This document shows positions 17,064-26,331 of a stretch of 64,000 nucleotides of DNA, one piece after another. This DNA comes from an uncultured delta proteobacterium (lineage in GTDB: Bacteria; Myxococcota_A; Polyangia; Polyangiales; Polyangiaceae), in NCBI GenBank assembly GCA_903906315.1, contig CAIVJW010000255.1, forward strand, positions 26,876 through 90,875, given 5' to 3'. Made by a program: the position numbers and the translations under genes. The notes beneath the pieces are model-generated. The model saw nothing but the letters and a program-made list of their open reading frames with translations. It did no database searches and had not been told where the DNA came from. How positions within the stretch are numbered: position 1 is the first letter of the stretch; each line of letters begins with the position of its first letter.

Positions 17064-18461
17064 TCAGGCGAGCGACGAGGCGGACGCTCGGGCGCCCGAC
17101 CAGCGCTCGAGGTCGGCGAGCGCGCGGGTGGCCATCTGCTCGTAGCGAAGGCGCTTGTCGAGCTTCTTCGGCGCGTCGTCGAGAGGCGGCAGGTGCGCCC
17201 AGGTGACGTTCGACGGCTGGTACTTCGCCTTTCCGAGGGGCGCGCGGCCGAGGTGCGTCAGGACGCCCCCGAGCGCCGTCGTCGGCGGCGGCGGGCACGG
17301 CGCGGCGCCCCGCAGGCGGTCGGCGAGCAGGAGCCCGCAGAGGAAGCCCGCGGCCGCGCTCTCGACGTAGCCCTCGACGCCGGCCACCTGCCCCGCGAGG
17401 AACACGCCAGGCAGCGCGCGGAGCTGCATCGACTCGTCGAGCAGCGCCGGCGCGTCGACGAACGTGTTGCGGTGCACGGATCCGAAGCGCAGGAACTCGG
17501 CCTGCTCGAGGCCCGGAATCGTGCGGAACACGCGCAGCTGGTCGGGGATCTTCATCCGCGTCTGGAAGCCGACGAGGTTGTACGCGGTCGCCGCCGCGTC
17601 CTCCTGGCGCAGCTGGATGACGGCGTACGGCCGCCGACCCGTGCGCGGGTCGACCAGGCCGACCGGCTTCATCGGGCCGAAGGCGAGCGTGCGGGGGCCG
17701 CGCTCGGCCATGACCTCGCAGGGCAGGCAGCCCTCGAAGTAGCGCGCCTTCTCGAACTCGCGTGGCGCCACCTTCTCGGCGTCGACGAGCGCGCCCACGA
17801 ATGCGAGGTAGCCGTCCTTCTCGAACGGGCAGTTGACGTAGGCCTCGTCGCCGAGATCGGTCGCGTCCGCCGACGACTCGGTGGCCTCCCCCGCCGCCGA
17901 CGGCGCGGCGCCCTTGCCCCAGCGCGACTGCTTCCAGACCTTCGACCGGTCGATCGAGTCGGCCGCGACGATGGGCGCGATCGCGTCGTAGTACGCGAGG
18001 TTCTCCGCGCCGACGGCGCGCGCGAGGTCGGCCGCGAGCGCGTCGCTCGTGAGCGGGCCCGTCGCGATCACCACGGGCCGGTCGGAGGGGATCTCCGTGA
18101 CCTCGCCGTGCTGCACCTCGATGAGCGCGTGCGCGCGCACCGCCGCGGTCATCTCCTCGCTGAACCGCTCGCGATCGACCGCGAGCGCGCCGCCCGCGGG
18201 CACGGCCGTGCGGTCGGCCACGCGCATCACGAGCGAACCCGACCTGCGCAGCTCCTCCTTGAGCAGCCCGACCGCGTTCGTCAGCGAGGCGCCGCGCAGC
18301 GAGTTGGAGCACACGAGCTCCGCGAGCCCGTCACCGTGCTGCGCCGGCGTCCGCTTGCCCGGCTTCATCTCGACCAGGCGGACCGAGACTCCGCGCTCGG
18401 CCAGTTGCCACGCGGCCTCGCACCCCGCGAGGCCGCCGCCGACGATCAGGACGTCCGCCAC
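17064..18461 (-). CDS. trmFO: Methylenetetrahydrofolate-tRNA-(uracil-5-)-methyltransferase TrmFO
   Basis: FAD- and folate-dependent enzyme that makes 5-methyluridine at position 54 of tRNA. It is 465 aa, within the family range. The FAD loop GGGLAG is at residues 8-13. Diagnostic stretches are [52 protein letters not shown] and [16 protein letters not shown], including the family's conserved cysteines. The C-terminal [18 protein letters not shown] is also typical. The GTG start at 18461 lies three bases from the topA stop. The dprA-topA-trmFO order is the well-known arrangement in many bacteria, so co-transcription is likely. Confidence 0.95.
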   Translation of the reverse strand: MADVLIVGGGLAGCEAAWQLAERGVSVRLVEMKPGKRTPAQHGDGLAELVCSNSLRGASLTNAVGLLKEELRRSGSLVMRVADRTAVPAGGALAVDRERFSEEMTAAVRAHALIEVQHGEVTEIPSDRPVVIATGPLTSDALAADLARAVGAENLAYYDAIAPIVAADSIDRSKVWKQSRWGKGAAPSAAGEATESSADATDLGDEAYVNCPFEKDGYLAFVGALVDAEKVAPREFEKARYFEGCLPCEVMAERGPRTLAFGPMKPVGLVDPRTGRRPYAVIQLRQEDAAATAYNLVGFQTRMKIPDQLRVFRTIPGLEQAEFLRFGSVHRNTFVDAPALLDESMQLRALPGVFLAGQVAGVEGYVESAAAGFLCGLLLADRLRGAAPCPPPPTTALGGVLTHLGRAPLGKAKYQPSNVTWAHLPPLDDAPKKLDKRLRYEQMATRALADLERWSGARASASSLA

Positions 18462-18464
18462 CCG

Positions 18465-21062
18465 TCAGGTGGCCGGCCGGGCGCGGCTCACGCGCGCCGG
18501 CTTCTCCGCGGGGGCCTTCTTGGCGGGTGCCGCGGCCTTCTTCGTCGAAGCCACCTTCGCGGCGACCTTCGGCTCGGGCGGCGCGGGCAACCGCGGCACG
18601 GGCAGCCGCGGCGGGGGCGCGACCTCGGTCGAGGCCTCGGCCGACTCGTCGCCGCCGTCGGCTCCCTCGCCGACGACCTGCCCCTCGAGATCGGGCGCCT
18701 CGCGCTTGTAGCCGCACTCCTTCTTCGCGCAGAGGAGCATCGGCTTCTTGCCCCCCGTCCGCGTCAGGAAGAGCGCCCCGCAGTCCGGGCACGGCTCGGC
18801 GACCGGGCGCGCCCAGAGCTTGAACTCGCACTTCTGCTCGGCGGCGTAGTTGGAGCAGCCGTAGAAGGTCTTGCCGCCCTTCTTGCGCGATCGCACTTCG
18901 ATCATGTCGCCGCCGCACTGCGGGCAGGCGACGCCGAGCGGAACGGGGCGCGCGTTCTTGCAGGCCGGGTAGCCGGTGCACGACAGGAACTCGCCGTAGC
19001 GGCCCGTCTTGATGACCATCGGCTTGCCGCACTTGTCGCACGCGATGTCGGTCGGGCGCGCCTCGGCCGCGGACTGGCCGTCGAGCGAGAGGTTCTTCGT
19101 GCCCTTGCACTTCGGGTACTGCGTGCAGCTCAGGAACCAGCCCTTTTTGCCCCACTTCTTGAGCATGGGCGAGCCGCACTCGTCGCAGACGACGTCGGTC
19201 TCCTCGGACGCCGGCCGCCACGCGGCGAGCTTCTTCGAGCGCTCGAGCTGCTCGCGGAAGCGCTTGTAGAAGCGCTTGAGCAGCGCGACGCGCTCGAGCT
19301 TGCCCGCGCCGACCTCGTCGAGGTCCTCCTCCATCTGGGCGGTGAAGCCCGGATCCATGAAGTCGAGGTCGCTCTTCACGAGGCCGTCGACGATGAGCTT
19401 GCCGAGCATCGTGGGCTGCAGACCGCCGCCCGACAGCTTCTCGACGTAGGCGCGCTGCTGCACCTTGGAGATGATCTCGGCGTACGTCGACGGGCGGCCG
19501 ATGCCGCGCTTCTCGAGCTCGCGCACGAGCGATCCCTCGTTGAAGCGCGCCGGCGGCTGCGTGAACTTCTGCTCGGTCACCACGCCCGGCGGGGCGGACA
19601 GCGAAAGCGCCTCGCCCTCGTTCAGGTCCGGCAGCATCGCGGACTCGTCCTCCTCGAGCGGGACCGGTGCGACGGCTCCCTTGGCCGCGATGGCCGGCGC
19701 CGCCTCGGCCGCGCCGTCGCCGCCGGGGGCCGCGCCCTCGCCCTCGTCCTCGCCGGCGAACTCGCGCTGGCCCTCGGTGACCTCGAGCCAGCCGCTCCAC
19801 TTGAGGATGCGGCCCGTGGCGCGCAGGCCGTAGGCGGCGTGCGCGGGGCCGCTGCGCGTCGGCGTCGCCTCGATGTCGGCCGTCGTGCGGTCGTAGACCG
19901 CGGGCGTCATCTGCGAGGCGACGAAGCGGTTCCAGATGATCTTGTAGAGCTTGTACTGGTCGTCGCGCAGGTACTTGCGGACCGACTCGGGGTGCAGGTC
20001 CACGCTCGTCGGACGGATGGCCTCGTGGGCGTCCTGCGCCGACTTCTTCGACTTGTAGACGTTCGGCTTCTCCGGCAGGTGCGGCGCACCCCAGTGTTTC
20101 TCGATGAAGCCGCGCGCGTCCGCGAGCGCGTCGTCCGAGATGCGCGTCGAGTCCGTACGCATGTAGGTGATGAGGCCGACCGGGCCGCCGTCGCGCTTGA
20201 GGTCGATGCCCTCGTAGAGCGCCTGCGCGATCTGCATCGTGCGCTTGGCGCCGAAGTGCAGGTAGCTCGTCGCGTCCTGCTGGAGCTTGGACGTCGTGTA
20301 CGGCGCGGGCGGGTTGCGCTTCTGCTCGCGGCGCGTGACCTTCGCGACCCGGTAGCCCGCCGTCTCGAGGTCGGCGCGGATCGCGGCGGCCTGATCGCCG
20401 TTCGTGACCTCGATCTTCTGCCCGGAGGCGGAGGCGAGGCGCGCGAGGAAGCCGGCGCGCCCGAGCGGGGAGAGCCCCGCGCCGACGTTCCAGTACTCCT
20501 CGGCGATGAAGGCCTCGACCTCGCGCTCGCGGTCGACGATGAGGCGGAGGGCGACCGACTGCACGCGGCCGGCGGAGAGGCCGAACGCGAGCTTGTTCCA
20601 CACGAGCGCCGAGACGTCGTAGCCGACGATGCGGTCGAGCACGCGGCGAGCGCGCTGCGCGTCGTAGAGCGCGACGTCGAGATCACGCGGGTGGCTGACG
20701 CCGAAGTCGACGCCCTTCTTCGTGATCTCGTTGAACTCGACGCGCGTGACCTTGAGCTTCGCGTCGCGGATCTCGTCGGCGATGTGGAAGGCGATGGCCT
20801 CGCCCTCGCGATCGGGGTCGGTCGCGAGCAGGACTTCGTCGACCTTCTTCGCGGCGGCCTTGAGCTCGGCGAGGACCTTCTCCTTGCCCTCGATGACCTC
20901 GTACTTCTCGGTGAAGTCGTTGGCGACGTCGACGGCGCCCTGGCTCTTCGGCAGGTCCTTCACGTGGCCCTTCGAGGCGACCACCTCGTACCCCGCGCCG
21001 AGGTACTTCTTGATGGTCTTCGCCTTGGCCGGCGACTCCACGATGACGAGCGTCTTGGCCAT
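18465..21062 (-). CDS. topA: DNA topoisomerase I (type IA)
   Basis: Relaxes negatively supercoiled DNA by single-strand passage. The protein is 865 aa. The Toprim domain starts at once with LVIVESPAKAKTIKKYLGAG (metal-ligand-type Glu9) and DPDREGEAIAFHI, and the active-site Tyr300 lies in YMRTDSTR. Further conserved blocks are HEAIRPTSVDLHPESV and GIGRPSTYAEIISKVQQR. After about residue 600 come several CxxC zinc ribbons (CDECGSPM, CDKCGKPM, CPQCGGDM, CPDCGALF), and then an acidic, Ala/Pro/Lys-rich tail of about 100 residues. An unusual acidic Gly/Glu/Ala-rich insert (about residues 425-470) interrupts the core. Confidence 0.97.
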   Translation of the reverse strand: MAKTLVIVESPAKAKTIKKYLGAGYEVVASKGHVKDLPKSQGAVDVANDFTEKYEVIEGKEKVLAELKAAAKKVDEVLLATDPDREGEAIAFHIADEIRDAKLKVTRVEFNEITKKGVDFGVSHPRDLDVALYDAQRARRVLDRIVGYDVSALVWNKLAFGLSAGRVQSVALRLIVDREREVEAFIAEEYWNVGAGLSPLGRAGFLARLASASGQKIEVTNGDQAAAIRADLETAGYRVAKVTRREQKRNPPAPYTTSKLQQDATSYLHFGAKRTMQIAQALYEGIDLKRDGGPVGLITYMRTDSTRISDDALADARGFIEKHWGAPHLPEKPNVYKSKKSAQDAHEAIRPTSVDLHPESVRKYLRDDQYKLYKIIWNRFVASQMTPAVYDRTTADIEATPTRSGPAHAAYGLRATGRILKWSGWLEVTEGQREFAGEDEGEGAAPGGDGAAEAAPAIAAKGAVAPVPLEEDESAMLPDLNEGEALSLSAPPGVVTEQKFTQPPARFNEGSLVRELEKRGIGRPSTYAEIISKVQQRAYVEKLSGGGLQPTMLGKLIVDGLVKSDLDFMDPGFTAQMEEDLDEVGAGKLERVALLKRFYKRFREQLERSKKLAAWRPASEETDVVCDECGSPMLKKWGKKGWFLSCTQYPKCKGTKNLSLDGQSAAEARPTDIACDKCGKPMVIKTGRYGEFLSCTGYPACKNARPVPLGVACPQCGGDMIEVRSRKKGGKTFYGCSNYAAEQKCEFKLWARPVAEPCPDCGALFLTRTGGKKPMLLCAKKECGYKREAPDLEGQVVGEGADGGDESAEASTEVAPPPRLPVPRLPAPPEPKVAAKVASTKKAAAPAKKAPAEKPARVSRARPAT

Positions 21063-21190
21063 TCAGAAACCTTCCGACCTCTTCGAGAGCGAGCGAGCGG
21101 CGCGCAGCGATCCGTCCGGGCGGCGCGGCGAGCGCGCGCGAGCGGCCTCCCGCGAACCGAAAGGTGCGTGCGCCGTGCTGGATTTGGTGC

Positions 21191-22177
21191 TCATGAACGA
21201 CTGACCCGCCGAAAGAACCCGGCGGGCCCCTCTACTACTACGGCGGCGAGAGTCAACGTCAAGAGCGCCTCCGTGACCGCCGGGAGCCCCAGCCCGGTCG
21301 CCTCGCAGACGCCGTCGAGGTGCGTCGGCTCACGCTCGATCGCGGCGAGGATCGCTCGCTCCGCGGGGGAAAGAGGGGCGTTCTGCAAGCGCTCGTCGAG
21401 GGGCCGGGCGCCCGACGGGCCGGCCGGAGCGGTGCTCGTCGGGCGCGCGCCGCGTGCGGGCGAGGGGGCGCGGCTGGCGCGACCGCGCGAACGCACCGGC
21501 GCGGGCGGCAGCGCGAGCAGCGCGAGCTGCGCCGGGTCCGAGAGCGCGCGCACGACGTCCTCCGCGTCGCGGATCGCGATCGCCCCGCCGCGCGCGAGCT
21601 CCTCGGCGCACCCGCGGCCGCGCGGATCCCAGGGCGCGTGCGGCACCACGAACAGGGGGCGCCCGAGCCGACGCGCCGCCGCCGCCGTGGATCGCGCCCC
21701 GCTGACGAGGCCGGCCTCGACGAGGACCGTGGCGACCGTGAGCGCAGCGAGGACCTGGTTGCGAAGCAGGAACGTCGCCGGCATCGGCGGCGTGTCGTCC
21801 GGCAGCCGAGCGACGATCGCGCCGCCTGCGGCGACGACGCGCGCGTAGAGCGGCGCATGCTCGCGCGGGTACGGGCGCGCGAGGCCGCCGCCCACGACGA
21901 CGACGGTGGGGGCGCCAGCCTCGAGCGCGGCCTCGTGCGCGGCCGCGTCCACGCCGCGCGCGCCACCCGACCAGACCGAGAAGCCTGCGTCGGAGAGGCC
22001 GAGGGCGAGCGCGCGGGTGAAGGCGAGCGCGGCTTCGGAAGGCTCGCGCGTGCCGACGACGGCCACGCCGCGCGCCGCGGGGAGCGCGCCGCAGAGGTAG
22101 AGGGGAGGCGGACCGTCGAGCGCGGCGAGCGCGACGGGCCAGCCCGGGGCATGGGGCTCGAACAAGGTGCTTCGCAC
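21191..22177 (-). CDS. dprA: DNA-processing protein DprA (Smf)
   Basis: Binds incoming single-stranded DNA and loads RecA during natural transformation. The protein is 328 aa. The Rossmann-like core shows GVAVVGTREPSEAAL, WSGGARGVDAAAHEAALEAG, VVVVGGGLARPYPREH and VLVEAGLVSGARSTAAAARR, the last a variant of the usual SGSLITA motif. A Pro/Arg-rich linker leads to a C-terminal winged-helix domain (LSPAERAILAAIEREPTHLD). The usual N-terminal SAM-like domain is nearly absent, so this is a short form. The start is the GTG at 22177; no better upstream start is seen. The gene is the first of the dprA-topA-trmFO group. Confidence 0.88.
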   Translation of the reverse strand: MRSTLFEPHAPGWPVALAALDGPPPLYLCGALPAARGVAVVGTREPSEAALAFTRALALGLSDAGFSVWSGGARGVDAAAHEAALEAGAPTVVVVGGGLARPYPREHAPLYARVVAAGGAIVARLPDDTPPMPATFLLRNQVLAALTVATVLVEAGLVSGARSTAAAARRLGRPLFVVPHAPWDPRGRGCAEELARGGAIAIRDAEDVVRALSDPAQLALLALPPAPVRSRGRASRAPSPARGARPTSTAPAGPSGARPLDERLQNAPLSPAERAILAAIEREPTHLDGVCEATGLGLPAVTEALLTLTLAAVVVEGPAGFFRRVSRS

Positions 22178-22361
22178 GCCGGTATGTCGACGCGAGCCGC
22201 CCGCGAGTTGCGCGCGCGATGCGAAATCGTCAGCGTCGCGGGTCCGCGGCGCAGACGCTGCGCGATCACGGCGGCCGCGCCCCGTCGAACCTGCGCGCGG
22301 CCCCGCCCCGTGGCGTCCGGTCGCGCGGATCGACCTGCCGCGGCTGGCTAGCGGCCGCGCG

Positions 22362-24008
22362 TCACGCGACCGCGCGACGCCGGCGCGCGCCCCGCGACGC
22401 CGCGATCCCGATCACCAGCAGCGCGATCGCGCTCCGCGCAGCGTCATCGCTCGACGCGCCCTGCGCGGCGACCGAGCAGCCCGAGTCCTCGCCGCTCGCA
22501 GCCGGCGCCGCCGTCACGCCAGCAGGCCAGCCCCCCGCGCTCGAAGCGCCACCGGTGCCCGACGACGCCCCGCCCTGCCCCACCGCGCCGCCCGCGCCGC
22601 CCGCACCGTGGCCGCCGGTGCCGCCGCCTCCGGTGCCGCCGCCGCAGCCTGCGCCGTCGACGCACGCCTCGCCCTTCGCCGCGCAGTCGACCTCGGCGTA
22701 CACGCCCTTCGCGCACGTCCTCCACAAGGCGCCCTCGCAGGTGGCCGAGTCCGGTGACGCGCAGCGGTCGTCGAGGCAGAGCGCCTCCGCGCAGTGCGCG
22801 CCGGCCGGGCATGCCGCCTCGGTGTAGGCTCCGTCCTTGCACGTGCCCAGCGCGCCGTTCGCGGTGCAGAGGCTCGCGTGCGGGCCCGCGGTGCAGCGCG
22901 GGTCCATGCACCCCGCGCCGAGCGCGTCCGTGCCGCAGAGGTAGCCGAAGAAACCGCAATCGCCCCCGCCAAACACGCCGTCGTTGCAGCTCTCGACGTG
23001 CGTCGCGTCCGTGCAACGCGCGCCGTTGCCGTCGGCGTTCGGGCACTTCATGTCGACGCAGAAGGCGTAGTCGCCGTCCTCCTGGCACGTCGCGCCGAAC
23101 TTGGAGCAGTCGCCCGGCGCCTTGTGCAGGCCGGCCTCGCACGTGTGGAGGACGTTGCCCTCGCAGAAGCGGCCGTTCGCGACCTTGCACGTCGGGTCGA
23201 GGTCCGGGTTGTAGATCACGCCGAGGTGGTTCGCGACGACGCGAGGCGTGCCGTCGGACGGGTTGTTCTTCACCTTGCCGTCGACGACGAGCGTCGAGCT
23301 GCCGCCGCCGTCGAGCATCACCGCGTCCTGGCAGCCGAAGCCGACCAGGAGGGCGCGCGTCTCGTCGCACGTCATGCCGAGCGCGACGTCGGTGCGGCCG
23401 TCGACGACCACGAGCCGGAGGTGCACGCCGTCGGGCTCGAGGCACGCGGCGCTGCGCGGGTTGCGCTTGGCGTCGTAGCAACCGCCGGTCGCGACGCCGC
23501 CCTGCACGAGCGGGACGCCGTTCGCGCCGATCGCCTGGAAGAAGCGGTACGGCCTCCGCGTCGGGTCCGCGAACCACCAGGCCGTCGACAGGATCTGCTC
23601 GATTCCGAGCGTGCACTTCTTGCCGATCGTGCAGCCGATGAAGCCCCACTGGCTGGCGAGCGCCGGGTCGGTCAGGTGCGAGTGCCACATCGCGCCCTCG
23701 GAGATCGCGAGCCCGACGGGGGTCGTCGCGTCGGACCAGTCGCCGTTGATCGCGACGAACGCGCCCGCGTTCTTGGCGAACGTCGGGGTCGTCACGTGGC
23801 GCTCGACGTTCAGCTCGCCCGACGAGCTGTGCAGGGCGAGGTTCGGCGACGACAGGTCGACGCGCGCCGCCCAGAGGTCCTGCGGCTCCGGGGTCGTGCG
23901 GTGCAGGATCTCGACCCCGGGAGCCGGGGTCGTCACGACGTCGCCCGCGCGGGACGTGGCGGGGATCACGAGCGCTGCGAGGACGACGGCGAGCGTGGCG
24001 GTGCGCAT
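22362..24008 (-). CDS. Phosphodiester glycosidase (NAGPA/DUF2233-like) with Cys-rich region and MYXO-CTERM-like tail
   Basis: Exported protein of 548 aa. The signal peptide covers about residues 1-21. A phosphodiester glycosidase domain (NAGPA family) follows: FVAINGDWSD, LRLVVVDGRTDVALGMTCDE and AVMLDGGGSSTLVVDGKVKN. Residues of about 295-465 hold Cys-rich repeats of the kind CxxGxxxxCxxGxYxEVDC, spaced like small disulphide modules. A Gly/Ser linker then leads to a GCSV motif, a hydrophobic helix (AIALLVIGIAAS) and an Arg-rich end. That layout matches the MYXO-CTERM sorting signal, which in related bacteria directs proteins to the surface or for processing by a dedicated protease. The family cleaves phosphodiester-linked sugars; the substrate here is unknown. 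Confidence 0.85.
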   Translation of the reverse strand: MRTATLAVVLAALVIPATSRAGDVVTTPAPGVEILHRTTPEPQDLWAARVDLSSPNLALHSSSGELNVERHVTTPTFAKNAGAFVAINGDWSDATTPVGLAISEGAMWHSHLTDPALASQWGFIGCTIGKKCTLGIEQILSTAWWFADPTRRPYRFFQAIGANGVPLVQGGVATGGCYDAKRNPRSAACLEPDGVHLRLVVVDGRTDVALGMTCDETRALLVGFGCQDAVMLDGGGSSTLVVDGKVKNNPSDGTPRVVANHLGVIYNPDLDPTCKVANGRFCEGNVLHTCEAGLHKAPGDCSKFGATCQEDGDYAFCVDMKCPNADGNGARCTDATHVESCNDGVFGGGDCGFFGYLCGTDALGAGCMDPRCTAGPHASLCTANGALGTCKDGAYTEAACPAGAHCAEALCLDDRCASPDSATCEGALWRTCAKGVYAEVDCAAKGEACVDGAGCGGGTGGGGTGGHGAGGAGGAVGQGGASSGTGGASSAGGWPAGVTAAPAASGEDSGCSVAAQGASSDDAARSAIALLVIGIAASRGARRRRAVA

Positions 24009-24094
24009 GGTCCAGAGCTACCCGCACCTGCCGCGGGTGCCAAGGCTCGAAACCGGGCTCCAGGCCCCCGAGACCGGCGACGCGAACCGCGCGT

Positions 24095-24622
24095 ATGCTC
24101 GCGACGGTGGGCGAGCGGTTCGAGAGCGAAGCCGTGCGCGAGGTCCGCGCCGGCCTCGCGCGCCGCCTCGCGTGGGCCGCACTCTTCGTCCTCCTGACCA
24201 TCCTGCCCGCCTCCGGCCTGCTCATCGGCCTCGGCGCGGCCCTCCACAACCAGGCGATCTCGACGCAGCTGATCGGCCTGTACGCGCTCGCCCAGCCGGC
24301 GATCGCGGTCCTCGCGATCGTCGTCCGCCTCGCGGGGCGGCGTGGGCCGGGCGCCCTCGCCGTCGACGGCACCGACCTCCTCGTCGTGCGCGCCGGCAGC
24401 ACGGTGTCCCGCATCCCCCTCGATCGCATCGAGGAGGGTTCGTGGAGCCCGCGCACCGGGGTCGCCGAGCTCGGCCTGCGCGGCGGCGACCGCGTGTGCG
24501 CGCGGCTCGGCCGCACCGACGCCCGCGCGCTGCTCGAGGCTGCCGGGGTTCGAGGCGGCGACGGCCGAGGACCACGCGGCCAGTCCGCGGGCCCGGGCTC
24601 CACGGCGCGCAAGGAGGGGTGA
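24095..24622 (+). CDS. Membrane protein with PH-like C-terminal part, unknown function
   Basis: A 175-aa protein with an amphipathic N-terminus, two hydrophobic segments (about residues 25-55 and 60-85) and a soluble C-terminal part. The C-terminal pattern (LAVDGTDLLVVRAGSTVSRI, then DRIEEGSWSPRTGVAELGLR and GDRVCARL) looks like the strands of a bacterial PH-type domain, with a disordered Gly/Arg tail. I recognise no family. The TGA stop shares one base with the ATG of the downstream GH43 gene (TGATG), so translation is probably coupled. Confidence 0.65.
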   Translation: MLATVGERFESEAVREVRAGLARRLAWAALFVLLTILPASGLLIGLGAALHNQAISTQLIGLYALAQPAIAVLAIVVRLAGRRGPGALAVDGTDLLVVRAGSTVSRIPLDRIEEGSWSPRTGVAELGLRGGDRVCARLGRTDARALLEAAGVRGGDGRGPRGQSAGPGSTARKEG

Positions 24623-26244
24623 TGGACCGCGAAGCGAGGCGATCTCGGGTGACGGCCGTGGTGGCGTTGATCGGCGCCGCGTGCGGGACCGGCGAAATCT
24701 CCGGCAGCGGCGCGGGCGGCGCGCACGCGACGACGGCCACGGTCGGCGCAGGCGGCGCCTTCACCACGACGGCCGCAGGCGGCGCAGGCGGCGCCTCCAC
24801 CACGACGGCCGCAGGCGGCGCGGGCGGCGCCTCCACCACGACGGCCGCAGGCGGCGCGGGCGGCGCCTCCACCACGAGCGGCACCGGGGGCGCCGGCGGC
24901 GTCGCCCCCGCGTGCGTGACGCGGATCACCTACGGATCGGCGTGGATCCGACCCGACGGGCACGCGGACTCGTTCGACGACGTCGCCGGCGTGGTCGACT
25001 GGGACGGCTCGTGCGCCGACGAGTGGCCCAATTCGTACGCCATCCTATCCAATGGTTGGAAGCCCTACTTCTCCGGCCAGGGCGCCTGCGTCCTCGCGTT
25101 CGATCGCGGCCCGAGCTGCCCCGGCGCCGGCGCCCCGTGCTCGACGCGGATCGGCTACGGCGTGGCCTGGATCCCCGCCCCGAACCACCCCGATCCGTAC
25201 GACGACGTCGCGGCGCCGGTGCTCTGGGACGGCCTCTGCCCGGCCGACGGCGCCGACTCCTATGCTTCGCTATCCAATGGCTGGAATCCGCACTTTGCCG
25301 GGCACGGCACATGCTCACTCTCCTTCCGATACGCCCAGTGCCGGGGCCTCTATGCCAATCCGGTGGTCCCCGTCGACTGCCCCGATCCGGGCATCCTGCG
25401 CGACGGCTCAGGGTACGTGATGGCCTGCACCTCGGGCGGCGCGCCGGACGCCTTTCCCCTCCGCACCTCCGCCGATCTGGTCCACTGGACGGACGCCGGA
25501 CACATCTTCCCCGCAGGGAAGAAGCCGGCGTGGGCCACCGGCGACTACTGGGCTCCCGAGGTCCACCGCGTCGGGCCGCAGTACGTCGCCTACTACACCG
25601 CGCGTCACCAGGACGGCGCGCTCTCGATCGGCGCCGCGACTTCGCCGAGCGCGACAGGCCCGTTCACGGACCTCGGCCACCCCCTCGTGCACGACCCCGC
25701 CATGGGCATGATCGACGCGACCCAGTTCGAGGCTCCCGGCGGCGCGCGGTACCTCGTCTGGAAGGCCGACGGCAACGCGGTCGACAAGAAGACGCCCATT
25801 TACGGGCAGGAGCTGGCGGCCGACGGGCTCTCGCTCGTCGGAGGCGCGCAGCAGCTCGTCACCAACGACCTCGGCTGGGAGGGCGTGCTCGTCGAAGGGC
25901 CGTGGGTCGTCGCGAGAGGCGGCCAGTACTACCTCTTCTACAGCGCCAATTTCTACGCGAGCCCCGCCTATGCCCTGGGGGTCGCGCGCGCCGCGTCACC
26001 GCTCGGGCCGTACACGAAGGCGCCGGGGCCCATCGTCGCCTCGAAGGGCGCGTGGGCCGGCCCGGGCCACGGATCCGTCGTCGACACGGCCGCGGGGGAC
26101 ACCTACCTCGTTTACCATGCCTGGGAGAGCGGCCACGTCGGCGGCCCGCCCGGCCGGGAGGTGCTCGTCGACCGCGTCTTCTGGGAGGGTGGTTGGCCCT
26201 CCGTACCGTCCGGACCGTCCAGGCGATCGCTGCCCCTGCCCTGA
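24622..26244 (+). CDS. GH43-family glycosidase lipoprotein with duplicated N-terminal module
   Basis: Exported glycoside hydrolase of 540 aa. An AAGGAGG at 24611-24617 precedes the ATG. The signal ends in a lipobox-like IGAAC, followed by a Gly/Ala/Thr repeat linker. Two copies of a roughly 60-residue Cys-containing module come next (from C98 and from C173), sharing TRIxYGxAWI, YDDV/FDDV, WDGxC and LSNGWxPxFxGxGxC. The five-bladed GH43 domain then runs to the end. Catalytic candidates are D255 (PDPGI), D365 (MIDATQF) and E425 (VEGPW), matching the Asp-Asp-Glu triad. The family acts on arabinan or xylan-type polymers. The duplicated module could be a carbohydrate-binding unit; I do not recognise it as a named family. 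Confidence 0.85.
   Translation: MDREARRSRVTAVVALIGAACGTGEISGSGAGGAHATTATVGAGGAFTTTAAGGAGGASTTTAAGGAGGASTTTAAGGAGGASTTSGTGGAGGVAPACVTRITYGSAWIRPDGHADSFDDVAGVVDWDGSCADEWPNSYAILSNGWKPYFSGQGACVLAFDRGPSCPGAGAPCSTRIGYGVAWIPAPNHPDPYDDVAAPVLWDGLCPADGADSYASLSNGWNPHFAGHGTCSLSFRYAQCRGLYANPVVPVDCPDPGILRDGSGYVMACTSGGAPDAFPLRTSADLVHWTDAGHIFPAGKKPAWATGDYWAPEVHRVGPQYVAYYTARHQDGALSIGAATSPSATGPFTDLGHPLVHDPAMGMIDATQFEAPGGARYLVWKADGNAVDKKTPIYGQELAADGLSLVGGAQQLVTNDLGWEGVLVEGPWVVARGGQYYLFYSANFYASPAYALGVARAASPLGPYTKAPGPIVASKGAWAGPGHGSVVDTAAGDTYLVYHAWESGHVGGPPGREVLVDRVFWEGGWPSVPSGPSRRSLPLP
24745..24888. repeat. 36-bp tandem repeat, four units
   Basis: Four in-frame 36-base units encode a 12-residue Gly-Gly-Ala-Ser-Thr-Thr-type linker in the GH43 lipoprotein gene. 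The last unit has diverged most. The composition matches the repeat at 16691-16825 on the other strand, although unit lengths differ. Confidence 0.88.
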
Positions 26245-26331
26245 CCGCGCGCCAGGCGAGCGGGCGCCTTTCGCCCTTCGTCGGGCCTCGCGCCGCGATC
26301 GCGCCGCGCAGCCACCGTCCTCGCCTCCCCG

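Noticed and set aside
24745..24888. Possible CRISPR array or satellite
   Set aside because: Contiguous in-frame 36-base units inside the GH43 lipoprotein gene.
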